Below, piece after piece: positions 34,904-44,444 of a stretch of DNA of 64,000 bases. Positions within the stretch are counted from its first letter, which is position 1. Every line of letters starts with the position of its first letter. The position numbers and the translations under genes were made by a program. Below the pieces are notes generated by a model. It saw only the letters and a list, made by a program, of their open reading frames with translations. It was not told the origin of the DNA and did not search any database. Source of the DNA: Sediminibacillus halophilus (GTDB lineage Bacteria; Bacillota; Bacilli; Bacillales; Amphibacillaceae); the NCBI RefSeq assembly GCF_900103695.1, contig NZ_FNHF01000001.1:682001-746000 (forward strand). The letters are read 5' to 3'.

Positions 34904-36025
34904 TTACAAGGCCGGCAACAGGTCTTGCATTTCAATACTAGCCAGTACAAAAGCACCGACCCCATGTAAATCGTTTTCTGTCTTTGGACGATTGATATAG
35001 TGTTGATAATCTCCCACACCGGTCCCGATGCATATTTCCGGCATGATAAACCGGCCGTTAGGATCAAACTTCATGCGCTGGATCAATCCCCTGTATCCTT
35101 TCTCTGCATATGGAAGGTAACTTTCGTCAAGATGCCCACCCCGGATTGCTCGTGCAATTGTATAGACGAACAGTGCAGAACAAGAAGTTTCAATCCAGTT
35201 ACCAGGATGCCCAGGTTTATCTACCACTTGGTGCCATAACCCTGTTTCATCGTCCTGATAACCGACCAGGCTTACCGCTAAATCACGCAATGCAGAAGAC
35301 AACTCGACTCGAGATGCATGATGTTGTGGTAGAAAATCAAGGATTTCATTAAACGTGATGCCATACCAGCCGATAGCTCTTCCCCAGAATTCAGGGGATT
35401 TTCCTGTTTCTTTATCCGCCCAAGGCTGCTGTCTGCTTTCATCCCAGGCATGGTGGTATAAACCGGTCTGTTGATCCCTCGTATGTTTTCTCATTAACCG
35501 CTCTTGTTCCAAGACCATTTCCAGCAGTTCCGGCTCATCGTATTTTTTACTGTAATTCATGGCGAAAACACCGCCCATGTACAGACCATCGAGCCACATT
35601 TGATAGGGATAGCCGTCCTTATGCCAAAAACCGCCGTCCGATGTGCGGTTCAAAGTGGGAAACATGTTACGCAATTTACCAGCGGCCGTCCGATAACGGG
35701 AATCATCCGTTTGCTCATCCAATTCAAATAACAGCAAACCAGCTTGAATGGCATCCAGTTCTTTGCGATTCCACAAGAAGTTTCCATTTTCATCAATATT
35801 ATAATCAACATAGGCTTTTATATATTTTTGATAGTCCTCTCCGCCAGTGCGTTCTTTCAACTGCCGCATACTCTCCAGAAACACACCTTGATGGTAATGC
35901 CAGCGGCCGTCAGGCGGTAATTCGGAAGGTTTATAAGCAGCCATAAGAGAATCACATGCAGCCTTTGCCCAGTCCAACGGTGTTTTTAAGGGATTAACGG
36001 TTTTTGGTTGATTGGTTGTCACCAT
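34904..36025 (-). CDS. Unsaturated rhamnogalacturonyl/glucuronyl hydrolase (GH105)
   Basis: GH105 enzymes (YteR, YesR) release the unsaturated uronic acid from oligosaccharides made by pectin lyases; that product enters the KduI/KduD path. The 373-residue alpha/alpha barrel shows FLWNRKELDAIQAGLLLFEL, FWHKDGYPYQMWLDGLYMGG (catalytic Asp in DGLYMG) and RQQPWADKETGKSPEFWGRAIGWYG, all GH105 traits. No signal peptide, so it is cytoplasmic. ATG 36025 has AGGAGAGATTTGTG upstream. Permease genes precede it by 25 bases. Confidence 0.93.
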   Translation of the reverse strand: MVTTNQPKTVNPLKTPLDWAKAACDSLMAAYKPSELPPDGRWHYHQGVFLESMRQLKERTGGEDYQKYIKAYVDYNIDENGNFLWNRKELDAIQAGLLLFELDEQTDDSRYRTAAGKLRNMFPTLNRTSDGGFWHKDGYPYQMWLDGLYMGGVFAMNYSKKYDEPELLEMVLEQERLMRKHTRDQQTGLYHHAWDESRQQPWADKETGKSPEFWGRAIGWYGITFNEILDFLPQHHASRVELSSALRDLAVSLVGYQDDETGLWHQVVDKPGHPGNWIETSCSALFVYTIARAIRGGHLDESYLPYAEKGYRGLIQRMKFDPNGRFIMPEICIGTGVGDYQHYINRPKTENDLHGVGAFVLASIEMQDLLPAL

Positions 36026-36050
36026 CACAAATCTCTCCTTCTCATCATTG

Positions 36051-36890
36051 TTATGATTTTAATCCACTCGTACTGATTCCATCGACAATGTAGCGCTGGA
36101 AGAGGAAGAAAATCACAAATATCGGCACGATGCTAAGCGTTGACATCGCAAACATCGCTCCCCAATTTGTAACAGAGTTAGGATCTGAAAAAAGCTTCAA
36201 TGCCAGGGAAACCGGGTACTTTTCTGGTGTTGATAGATAGATCAGCGGCCCCATGAAATCATCCCATCTCCAATAAAAAGAGAAAATCGCCGAAGTCATC
36301 ATTGCAGGTACAATCAGCGGCACAATAATTCGATAGAATATTTGAAAACTATTACATCCATCTATTTTCGCTGCTTCATCTAGTTCCGTCGGTATCGTCC
36401 GGATAAACTGCATGATTAAAAAGATAAAAAATGGGATTCCGAAGAAGGTCGGCAATATCAACGGTAAATACGTATCAATCCAGTTAAATTTGTTGAACAT
36501 GATATACTGAGGAATCATTACCATTTCAAATGGCAGCATCATCGTGAGCATCATACAAACAAACCATATGTTCTTTCCGGCAAATTTCACCCTGGCAAAA
36601 CCGTAGGCAATCAATGTTGAAGATAATATACTACCGATAGTAGCCACCACAGAAATGATTGCCGAATTGATAAAGAACGTGCTGAAGGAGATTCCGCCAA
36701 AGCCTTTCCAACCAGTGATATAATTTTCAAAATGCCAGCCTTCGGGTATCAAGGAATGGGCGTCGACAAACACACTGGAGCTCTCCTTCAGAGAACTGCT
36801 GACCATCCATACGAGTGGATAAATCATAATCAGCGTGAACACAATCATGATCGTATGCTGCACTATCTTTTTCCATTTTTTATTTTTCAT
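36051..36890 (-). CDS. Sugar ABC permease (LplC/YtcP type)
   Basis: The 279-residue protein has six transmembrane helices and the coupling EAA motif ELDEAAKIDGCNSFQIFYRIIVPL. The C-terminus DGISTSGLKS is typical of the LplC/YtcP group, which imports complex oligosaccharides. It pairs with the upstream LplB-like permease (18-base gap). ATPase genes are not in the locus; a shared MsmX-type ATPase is used in Bacillus for such importers. Confidence 0.93.
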   Translation of the reverse strand: MKNKKWKKIVQHTIMIVFTLIMIYPLVWMVSSSLKESSSVFVDAHSLIPEGWHFENYITGWKGFGGISFSTFFINSAIISVVATIGSILSSTLIAYGFARVKFAGKNIWFVCMMLTMMLPFEMVMIPQYIMFNKFNWIDTYLPLILPTFFGIPFFIFLIMQFIRTIPTELDEAAKIDGCNSFQIFYRIIVPLIVPAMMTSAIFSFYWRWDDFMGPLIYLSTPEKYPVSLALKLFSDPNSVTNWGAMFAMSTLSIVPIFVIFFLFQRYIVDGISTSGLKS

Positions 36891-36908
36891 GGCCAACTTC
36901 TCCTTTCC

Positions 36909-37895
36909 TTATTTATTGTCGGATTCATAATGAACCCAGTGTGGTGAACTCTTGAAAATAAGCGCAGTGAAAATGGCAATAATGACAAGCATTACCCAAG
37001 CCATAGCAGACGCATATCCCATATCAAAGTATTCAAACGCGCGCTGGTACATATATAGGACATATAGCAACGTACTGTTGACTGGTCCGCCATTAGTTAC
37101 GACAAAACTCGGTGTAAAGGCCATGAATCCCTGGATTACCTGCATAATTGTGTTGAACAAAATAACTGGCGTCAGTAACGGTATGGTGATGATGAAAAAT
37201 TGTTTAACCGGTCCAGCGCCATCAACACTCGAAGCTTCGTAATACGTTTTCGGTATGTTGCGAAGACCAGCAAGAAAAATCAACATCGACGAACCAAACT
37301 GCCACCCGTATAGTACGATCAAGGTCCAAATTGCCGTGTCAGGATCCCCCAACCAGGAGTGGGTCGGTAATCCCAGGGCACCTAAAATCGAGTTGACTGC
37401 ACCTTCATTCCCGAAAAGTTGTCGCCACATAATCGATACGGCGATACTGCCCCCTACCACAGAGGGCAAATAGAGAAGTGTCCTGTACAGGCCGACCATC
37501 TCCACGATTTTATTCAAAGCCATCGCTACCAGGAGTGCGAAAACGAGACGGATTGGAACGGCTATCCCTGCATAAAAAAAGGTCACTTTCATTGACTTCC
37601 AAAAGGTTGGATCATCGGTAAACATCCGTACATAGTTATCGAGTCCAATCCAGCTGGGTGTTCCCATCAAGTCGTAGTCAGTGAAAGATAAATACAAGGA
37701 ATACAAAATCGGAAAGATAGTCAACGTAAAAAATCCCAGCAAAAACGGTGATATGAACAAATAACCAGTCGTGTTACGGTTGTCTTTCTTCACATTACGC
37801 CGGGCAGGCTTGAGCGGCTCCATCTGCTTAAACTTGGGTTCGGAAGACACTTCGGGTACGGTTGTTGTGGTTTGCTCTTCTCTTTTCGGTAACAT
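36909..37895 (-). CDS. Sugar ABC permease (LplB type)
   Basis: The 328-residue inner-membrane protein has a charged N-terminal tail and six helices starting at about residue 40 (GYLFISPFLLGFFTLTIFPI). The coupling motif TYYEASSVDGAGPVKQFFIITIPLL lies near residue 225. It forms the second half of the oligosaccharide channel with the LplC-like protein. AGAGGTGAGGG precedes ATG 37895. A stable hairpin lies between this gene and the binding-protein gene upstream. Confidence 0.93.
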   Translation of the reverse strand: MLPKREEQTTTTVPEVSSEPKFKQMEPLKPARRNVKKDNRNTTGYLFISPFLLGFFTLTIFPILYSLYLSFTDYDLMGTPSWIGLDNYVRMFTDDPTFWKSMKVTFFYAGIAVPIRLVFALLVAMALNKIVEMVGLYRTLLYLPSVVGGSIAVSIMWRQLFGNEGAVNSILGALGLPTHSWLGDPDTAIWTLIVLYGWQFGSSMLIFLAGLRNIPKTYYEASSVDGAGPVKQFFIITIPLLTPVILFNTIMQVIQGFMAFTPSFVVTNGGPVNSTLLYVLYMYQRAFEYFDMGYASAMAWVMLVIIAIFTALIFKSSPHWVHYESDNK

Positions 37896-37994
37896 AGCCC
37901 TCACCTCTTTTGTGTATTATTGAAGAGATTCAACATACATTATGTTTATCCGACAATCGCCGGTAGTGAACAATTGAAATAATCAAACCAAGAA

Positions 37995-38025
37995 GATGGC
38001 CCTGATCACCTCGCTCAGGGCCATC
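37995..38025 (-). promoter_or_regulatory. Intercistronic hairpin between binding protein and permease genes
   Basis: GATGGCCCTGA and TCAGGGCCATC form a perfect 11-pair stem with a nine-base loop. On the coding (minus) strand only a weak T-rich stretch follows, while an A run precedes it. Such hairpins after ABC binding-protein genes usually stabilise that part of the mRNA and reduce read-through, giving more binding protein than permease. Confidence 0.75.
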
Positions 38026-38034
38026 TCTTTTTTC

Positions 38035-39348
38035 TTACCTGTTCAAAATCGATGTTGCTTTCTCTCTAAACTGAGCTGCGCCTTCTTCTGGGGATAATTC
38101 TCCATACATAACAAGCTCATCGACTTCCTCCAAAGCGGCTAATACTTCAGAAGACTCAGGCGGGAAGTTGGAATCGATAGGAGAGCTTTTCTCTGTTACC
38201 AATTCAATGTAATCGAATACCTTCTTATCCGTCTCGCTTAAGTCATCTGCCATCTGGTTACGAATTTCTTCTTTAATCGGAACCCCTCTGTCAGATCCGC
38301 CGATTTTGTAAACTTCAATGTTATTAGTAAAGAAATCGATAAAGCGTACTGCTTCTTCCTTATGCTCTGAGTTTTCACTAACAGACCATAGCATGGCTGG
38401 TTTTAAATACATTCCATCCGTATTGTTTGCCCCTGGCAACAATGTCATCTCTAAATTGCGATCCCCCGCAGCACTGGTCAATGCGGTTGCCTGGTTGGAC
38501 CAACGGAAATCAAAAGGTGCTTTTCCATGGACAATTAATTCATCCTCGACCCCTTTTATTTGCTGGATGGTATCATAACCTGGTGCTACTCCGTCATCTA
38601 CCAGCTGTTTATTCAGAGTAAAATAATCAGCAAGCAGCTGGTCATCATCATATCCTAAATCTGTGCCGTCCTCGTTGAATAACTTATAACCTTTTTCTCG
38701 CAAGTAATATTCAAATAAATTCTTCGGTTCCATTAACCTTGCACCGAATTCTCCTGTCTCTTCGTGTACCTTTCTCGCAGTAGCAACATAATCGTCCCAC
38801 GTCCAGTTTTCATCAGGAATTTCCGCACCTGCTTCTTCCAACATATCGGTGTTGTAAAAGGCTGTTAATGCATTTGTCCCTGTAGGAATTCCAAGCAATT
38901 TCCCTTCCTTTTTACCGGATTCCATTACAGTGTCACTTACACCCTCTACATTGATTTGGCCACTTTCCACGTATTCAGTTAAGTCCGCAAGCAACCCCTT
39001 ATCTGCATATTGATTTAGGTATTCTCCGAAGTTTTGCTGCATAATATCCGGCAGATTATTACCGGCAGCCTGTGCTGCCATTTTTTCAAAATAACCGTCA
39101 AATCCGGTAAATTCCGCCTCAATCTTGATGTCCGGGTTTTCTTCCTCAAACTTCTTGATAATTTCCTGTGTTTGGTCATGCCGGCTTTGAGATCCCCACC
39201 AAGTCATCCTTAGTGTCACTTCATCCCCGTCTTCTCCACTGTCATCACTTCCGCCCTCTCCCGAAGCTTCATCCGATCCAGAACATGCAGATAAGAACAA
39301 AATTAAGGCCAACGACAAACCTAAACTCCATAACAAACTTTTCTTCAT
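38035..39348 (-). CDS. Extracellular sugar-binding lipoprotein (ABC importer)
   Basis: The 437-residue solute-binding protein has a lipoprotein signal ending ILFLSACSGSDE (lipobox Cys22). It then shows the family 1 binding fold: VTLRMTWWGSQSRHDQTQEI, DIMQQNFGEYLNQYADKGLLADLTEYV, WTWDDYVATARKVHEETG and EEAVRFIDFFTNN. It would catch pectic oligosaccharides outside the cell for the LplB/LplC pair. It is the first gene of the operon; a perfect cre box lies 24 bases upstream, so CcpA repression on glucose is expected. Confidence 0.94.
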   Translation of the reverse strand: MKKSLLWSLGLSLALILFLSACSGSDEASGEGGSDDSGEDGDEVTLRMTWWGSQSRHDQTQEIIKKFEEENPDIKIEAEFTGFDGYFEKMAAQAAGNNLPDIMQQNFGEYLNQYADKGLLADLTEYVESGQINVEGVSDTVMESGKKEGKLLGIPTGTNALTAFYNTDMLEEAGAEIPDENWTWDDYVATARKVHEETGEFGARLMEPKNLFEYYLREKGYKLFNEDGTDLGYDDDQLLADYFTLNKQLVDDGVAPGYDTIQQIKGVEDELIVHGKAPFDFRWSNQATALTSAAGDRNLEMTLLPGANNTDGMYLKPAMLWSVSENSEHKEEAVRFIDFFTNNIEVYKIGGSDRGVPIKEEIRNQMADDLSETDKKVFDYIELVTEKSSPIDSNFPPESSEVLAALEEVDELVMYGELSPEEGAAQFREKATSILNR

Positions 39349-39371
39349 TTTTCACATCTCCCCTTTGTCTT

Positions 39372-39385
39372 TGAAAGCGCTTTCT
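39372..39385. promoter_or_regulatory. cre box (CcpA site) before the binding-protein gene
   Basis: TGAAAGCGCTTTCT is a perfect palindromic match to the cre consensus TGWAARCGYTWNCW. It is directly upstream of the LplA-like gene. The rest of the 39349-39703 gap shows only the yesN-type terminator at its right end. Confidence 0.9.
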
Positions 39386-39678
39386 AAAACTTAATTCCAT
39401 CATAATGCAAGCCTTGTTTGTAAAAAATAAAATTTTCAGACATTTATGTACAAAAAACAGATATGATCATTTATCAAAAGATTATTTTCTGAAACATCAT
39501 TTTTAGCAACGCAGAAGATTGAAATTGAATATGAGGAAGTTTTCCAGCCGCCCTCGGAAAGCGCAGGTTATTTCCGTAACGATGAATTTACACGCTTCAG
39601 GGAAGTCTGGATAAATGGAGTTCGCTATATATAATGATTGCAGGAAAGAGAAAGTTTACAGAGTAATGATTAAAAAAT

Positions 39679-39703
39679 GGACTGGTCCTTTGCTGGTCCA
39701 GCC
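39679..39703 (-). terminator. Terminator after the YesN-like gene
   Basis: On the minus strand GGGCTGGACC and GGACCAGTCC pair with one mismatch, and ATTTTTTAA follows directly. It begins at the YesN-like stop codon. Confidence 0.8.
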
Positions 39704-41278
39704 CTAGTTTTTTATGGAATGCATTTTATATTCGGTAGGTGTCATTCCTGTATGTTTTTTGAAAACCTGCCCGAAATAACGCGGATTATTACCGAAGCCT
39801 ACTGCTTCTGCGACTTCGAATACTTTGACATGGTCTGTCTCCACAATTAACCTTTTTGCCTTTTCCAGTCTCCGGTTAATCAAAAAGTTCGAAAAACGTT
39901 CTCCCTTCTCCTTCTTGAACAGCTTACCTAAATAGTCAGGGTTCATATATAGTACATCAGAAGCAATTTTGGAGAGCGACATCTCCTCTTCAGCAAGATT
40001 AGCTTCCACATAACTGATGACCCTGCTAATGATATTTGTCTGGGTTTGTTTTGTCCGCTCATAATGATAAGCCGTGATTTCTTCTGCAATGTCACTGATA
40101 TATTGTTTTATCTCCGAAAAACGGTTGTGTTGTTGAAATAGAATGATTTGTTGAAAGTATCGATCCATATCTTCCTGGTCTGCTTGCCGTATGATGGACA
40201 TATATAATTCCAGACAATGGGATTTCACCAATCCCACCTCAAGTTTACGACTATGAATATCTTCAAAAAAATCACTCAAATATTGGCGCATCGCTTCTGT
40301 ATTACCACTCCGGACTGCCAGCAGCAAGTCTTCATGATCGTATTGCAAGTCTTTAAATCTGGCATCGTCCGCCTTCCCTATATCCTGGACCGTGATAATG
40401 CTGCCGTTGGCAAGATAAAAACGCTGAGTCAGACAATTGATCGCTTCGTTGTATAACATCCTCAATTCATTGATCGTTCCTGAGTTACTGATTGCCGTTG
40501 TAAACGTCTTTTGATAAAAACCTTTATAGGTCTTTTTCATTTCCTTTATATATTCCGACAAATCCTTCACCGGAATATCTTCCAGCATGAGAACAATCCG
40601 TTCACCGATGGTGGTGGACATAGGAACAGACTGCAGTTTCTCGATCCGTTCGGTGACCATTTCCTTCAAGGCAAATTGCTGTTCGTATTCATGTGTTCCA
40701 TCAACAACTAATACTAGTAGCCGAAATAGTTCGGAAGTGGTTTGCAGGCCGAACATTTGACTGTAAGTTTCCCAATCCTGAAGGCTGTAGCTTTTATTTG
40801 TGATATAATCTTTCAGAAATTGCTCTTTCGCTTTTGGCATTACTTTTTGTAAGTGACTTCTCATTTTTTCTAAAAAATCCTGTTTCTGATTTTGTTCATC
40901 CAGTTCGTCCACTACTTGCCTTAGTGCATCCTCGATTTTCTTTTCATTGCTCGGCTTTAATAAATAGTGCTTAACATTACACTCCATTGCTGTTTTAGCA
41001 AATTCAAATTCATCATATCCAGATAAGACAATAAAACGAATGTCTGGATATTGACGATGTACTTGCTGAATCAATTCCACCCCATTCATTCCAGGCATTT
41101 TAATATCTGTAATAACGATGTCAGGCCGATTTTCCCTAATCAGCTCATAAGCCATTTGACCATTCGATGCTTTTACTTGTAGGAATGTTTTGCAACCAGA
41201 CCAGTCAACTAGTGCGGCTATACCCTCCAGAATATTAATCTCGTCGTCGACCAACAGTACACGATACAAACTCCTCAC
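39704..41278 (-). CDS. YesN-like response regulator (CheY + AraC)
   Basis: The 524-residue regulator has a receiver domain (VLLVDDEINILEGI, phospho-Asp in PDIVITDIKMPGMNG, KPS near residue 105). A long middle region follows, then a C-terminal AraC domain with two helix-turn-helix units (YMNPDYLGKLFKKEKGERFSNFLINRRLEKAKRLI and VGFGNNPRYFGQVFKKHTGMTPTEYK). It would activate the adjacent sugar importer operon when phosphorylated by the YesM-like kinase. Its GTG start overlaps the kinase stop by four bases, a sign of translational coupling. Confidence 0.93.
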   Translation of the reverse strand: MRSLYRVLLVDDEINILEGIAALVDWSGCKTFLQVKASNGQMAYELIRENRPDIVITDIKMPGMNGVELIQQVHRQYPDIRFIVLSGYDEFEFAKTAMECNVKHYLLKPSNEKKIEDALRQVVDELDEQNQKQDFLEKMRSHLQKVMPKAKEQFLKDYITNKSYSLQDWETYSQMFGLQTTSELFRLLVLVVDGTHEYEQQFALKEMVTERIEKLQSVPMSTTIGERIVLMLEDIPVKDLSEYIKEMKKTYKGFYQKTFTTAISNSGTINELRMLYNEAINCLTQRFYLANGSIITVQDIGKADDARFKDLQYDHEDLLLAVRSGNTEAMRQYLSDFFEDIHSRKLEVGLVKSHCLELYMSIIRQADQEDMDRYFQQIILFQQHNRFSEIKQYISDIAEEITAYHYERTKQTQTNIISRVISYVEANLAEEEMSLSKIASDVLYMNPDYLGKLFKKEKGERFSNFLINRRLEKAKRLIVETDHVKVFEVAEAVGFGNNPRYFGQVFKKHTGMTPTEYKMHSIKN

Positions 41279-42999
41279 CCCACCATATTCGGAATTAATA
41301 TATTCACCTTTGTCCCTTGATCCACTTGGCTCTCAATCGTGATGCCGTAACCCTCACCAAACATTAGTTTGATGCGCTCGTTTATGTTTTTCAATCCTAT
41401 TCCCGAGCTTTTCGATCGTATTTCCCCTTTATAAATTCCTTCCAGTTTACTCTCTTCGATTCCCGGACCGTTATCTTCAACAATGATGTGCAATTTATCA
41501 TCCATACGCTTAAAACGAATGTTGACCCTGCATGGTGCTATCATTTCTTCCAATCCATGCTGAATCGCGTTTTCAACTATAGGCTGGATCGTCAACTTTG
41601 GAATTTGACAATCCTCGAATACTTCCCCATCGCAAAGCGAAAATTCCAATCTGTTTTCATAACGATACTTTTGGATGGTGACATAATTGTTAACAATCTC
41701 TAATTCTTCCTTTATGGTGATCATCGCTGCCTTCTTGCTGATTATGTTGCGCATCATATTGCCAAGCGCTTCGGCCATGACCGAGATTTTTTCCTGCTGG
41801 TTGATTTTGGCGAGCCAATTGATTGAATCCAGTGTATTGTAAAGAAAATGGGGATTAATTTGCGCCTGCAGTGCTTTATATTCCGTTTCTTTGATAATCA
41901 ACTGTTTCGTGTAGTTTTCTTTGATGAGTTGATTGATTTTGTCCAGCATTGAACGGAAATTGACGTGGAGCTGGCCAACCTCGTCATTATAGTATTTTTC
42001 CGGAACGGTAGCTTGTTCTTCAAAATCACCCTCCTGGACTTGCTTCATCCTTGCCGACAATTCTTCCAAAGGTTTAGATATATTCTCTGCAGCCTTTCTG
42101 CTTAGTAGGATTGTCAACGTAAGCATGAACAGAAAACAAATGATCATAATCCGTTTAATTGTTTGAGACTGTTTGGTAATATCATTGAATGGGAGTAGAT
42201 GAAAGTAAGTGAGTTTGGAAAAACGAGAATGTTTATAAGTGAGTAAATAGTCTTCACCAGAAAAATCCACAATCTTGTAACCGTTATCATTTATGTTGTC
42301 AGGCAGCTCTTGTACATCCAGCCCGTTCTCCTTGTTTTGGTAATAAATTTCTTCACCGTTGGTTATGATGAAATTTTTGTTTTTAGAAAAGTCAAGTGTC
42401 TGGTCAACAAATTTGTTCATATCCACTGAAATGATAAGGATCCCCATATCGGCAAGACTGACATTTTCCTTTCTCCGGATCAGCCTTGCTGCCGAAATCC
42501 CGTTTTTCCCTTCTATCTTAGACCACGTATTGGAACCTTGTGACGCATACACAAGTTTGCTTATTTTTTCCGCATCGTTTTCTACTTTTGTATCGTAACC
42601 AGTCGTGTACTTCTCCCCAAACCGGTCAATCACCTGGATGGAAGATATGTACCTTTCACTCGAAGCAAACGTAAGCAGCCGCTCCAACAAGTTTGCTTTT
42701 GTTTTATAATCTTCAAATCCCAGTTTTCGCTCGTTGATTGTCTCCATATATTCTTGAACGAGAGAATCCGTGCTGACTTGGAAGGTCAGATTTTCAATTT
42801 TTTTCAATTCTTCATCGATGACAGTAGAAGACAATTGCAGCATGTCAGCAGACTCCTGATAGATCCTCTCTTCGTATAGCTGGGTAAAATAATGGTAAGT
42901 AATCATTCCGATTATGCAAAAAATCAATAAAAGCAGTAAGGAAATCGAAAATATTTTATTTTTTATTTTAATACTGCTGTAAAAAGGACGAAATCGCAT
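41275..42999 (-). CDS. YesM-like sensor histidine kinase
   Basis: The 574-residue membrane kinase has two transmembrane helices (about residues 15-37 and 285-305) around a Cache-type extracellular sensor. A HAMP domain (ISKPLEELSARMKQVQEGDFEEQ), the His_kinase motif INPHFLYNTLDSINWLAK with the phospho-His, and an ATPase domain (IQPIVENAIQHGLEE, VEDNGPGI, GIGLKNINERIKLMFG) follow. It senses a sugar outside the cell, likely together with the binding lipoprotein. ATG 42999 is chosen for CAGGGGG upstream; a longer start at 43050 is possible. A partial cre-like sequence (GAGCGTTTACA) lies just upstream. Confidence 0.93.
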   Translation of the reverse strand: MRFRPFYSSIKIKNKIFSISLLLLLIFCIIGMITYHYFTQLYEERIYQESADMLQLSSTVIDEELKKIENLTFQVSTDSLVQEYMETINERKLGFEDYKTKANLLERLLTFASSERYISSIQVIDRFGEKYTTGYDTKVENDAEKISKLVYASQGSNTWSKIEGKNGISAARLIRRKENVSLADMGILIISVDMNKFVDQTLDFSKNKNFIITNGEEIYYQNKENGLDVQELPDNINDNGYKIVDFSGEDYLLTYKHSRFSKLTYFHLLPFNDITKQSQTIKRIMIICFLFMLTLTILLSRKAAENISKPLEELSARMKQVQEGDFEEQATVPEKYYNDEVGQLHVNFRSMLDKINQLIKENYTKQLIIKETEYKALQAQINPHFLYNTLDSINWLAKINQQEKISVMAEALGNMMRNIISKKAAMITIKEELEIVNNYVTIQKYRYENRLEFSLCDGEVFEDCQIPKLTIQPIVENAIQHGLEEMIAPCRVNIRFKRMDDKLHIIVEDNGPGIEESKLEGIYKGEIRSKSSGIGLKNINERIKLMFGEGYGITIESQVDQGTKVNILIPNMVG

Positions 43000-43082
43000 A
43001 ACATCCCCCTGTTGAGCGTTTACATTTTCTATTATTATAGCATCTTTCATCGGACTGGTTAGGTAGATTTCTCCCTATTTTA

Positions 43083-44402
43083 TTATCCTGCTTTCCTACC
43101 CTGCTTTTGCCGTTTTGCTTTTCTTGTCATTTGGTAAATAATCATGCATACCATAATTAGACCGGCAAATTCCCCTACCGATGCAGCAAGAGAACCACTG
43201 ATGCCGTTCCATGCTGGGAATAGCCGGACAAACAGCCAAATACTCAGAACAACAGTGGTCAAATTCAAAAGCTGGGCAATGAGCATTTTTCTCGTTTGCC
43301 GGTGCAACATAAGAAATCCATTTAAGAAGTCAACCCATGGAAATACGAGCGTTTTAACGATGAAAAACTTCATCACTGCCAGTGTTGACATGGCAAGTTC
43401 CCCATTTGCTCCCATGATTGTTTCCATGAACCAATAACCAGCTTGTGTATAACAGAGCAATAAAAGTAGCAATGTCGGCAGTAAACTGACTGCTCCCATA
43501 AACCGTACAACCTTCTGTTTATTCGTTTGGTATAATTGCAGGACAAGTTGATGCGTATACATAAAGAAGCTCAATAGCATCTGGGTAATACTGTAAGCAA
43601 GAGCAAAGGATGCAATCCCCAATTCAATGTTTTCCGTTTTAGACAAGAATATGTAGATGATAGGAATTAATATCGTTTGGATAAGAAAGTAAAAGACCAG
43701 CGGCATGTAAAATTGAAATATCTCTCTCATCGCAAGATGCTCAACCTGTTTCGGATAGTGGGTTGCTAGAATTTGTTTACCTTTCCAGACACTGATACCA
43801 CACTCCATAATCATCCCTGTCAAAAAAATAATCGAACCGGAAACGCTTTTCACATAATCAAACTCAACAAACAAATAAGCAATGACAAACATAGCCACCA
43901 GACGGATGACGACACCGATGGTGAGCCACTTTGTCTGCAAGTGATTGATGATGATTCCTTGATATATACCGCGTATCCCCGAAAAAATAATTACCAACGC
44001 AATTACTGTAAAAGCCTCTGAAATAGTGTGAATCATATTCTCATCTGCATTAAAAAATTGAATATATACCCAGTCACCAATCGAGCTGAAGGCCATTACC
44101 ATACTTAATCCGATAATGGCGGCAAGTATATAGACCATGATCAGGCACAACTTACGGAATGCGAGCCTGTCATTCACCAAAGCGGAACATGTCTGCCGAA
44201 AAACAATAACGGGTCGCTCTATGATTCCAAACAAAGAAAACGCCACCGCGTAACAGGCTATAATAAATGCTGCATCTTCGCCACGACTTAATGTACCATT
44301 AATGATCACATGCGTGATTGATGTCAAACTTGCTGAAAACCCAAGCGGAATAAAAAATCCTGCCAGTTGCTTGTAGCCGAATCGATCAGATTGTTTACTC
44401 AC
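43083..44402 (-). CDS. MATE/MviN-superfamily flippase-like membrane protein
   Basis: The 439-residue protein has about twelve hydrophobic segments in two similar halves and belongs to the MATE/oligosaccharide-flippase superfamily. FFIPLGFSASLTSITHVIINGTLSR at the N-terminus resembles the MatE branch of unknown function found in Firmicutes. The cargo is not clear. It lies between the M24-like gene (42-base gap) and the YesM kinase in the same direction, so it may be co-transcribed with them. Confidence 0.75.
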   Translation of the reverse strand: MSKQSDRFGYKQLAGFFIPLGFSASLTSITHVIINGTLSRGEDAAFIIACYAVAFSLFGIIERPVIVFRQTCSALVNDRLAFRKLCLIMVYILAAIIGLSMVMAFSSIGDWVYIQFFNADENMIHTISEAFTVIALVIIFSGIRGIYQGIIINHLQTKWLTIGVVIRLVAMFVIAYLFVEFDYVKSVSGSIIFLTGMIMECGISVWKGKQILATHYPKQVEHLAMREIFQFYMPLVFYFLIQTILIPIIYIFLSKTENIELGIASFALAYSITQMLLSFFMYTHQLVLQLYQTNKQKVVRFMGAVSLLPTLLLLLLCYTQAGYWFMETIMGANGELAMSTLAVMKFFIVKTLVFPWVDFLNGFLMLHRQTRKMLIAQLLNLTTVVLSIWLFVRLFPAWNGISGSLAASVGEFAGLIMVCMIIYQMTRKAKRQKQGRKAG

Positions 44403-44444
44403 TTCAAGCCGCCCTTCTTTCCTATTTCTGTCGCTTTCAGCTGG

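Noticed and set aside
43014-43028. cre site before the YesM-like gene
   Set aside because: The sequence around GAGCGTTTACA matches only the core and misses two conserved positions, so it is not listed as a site.
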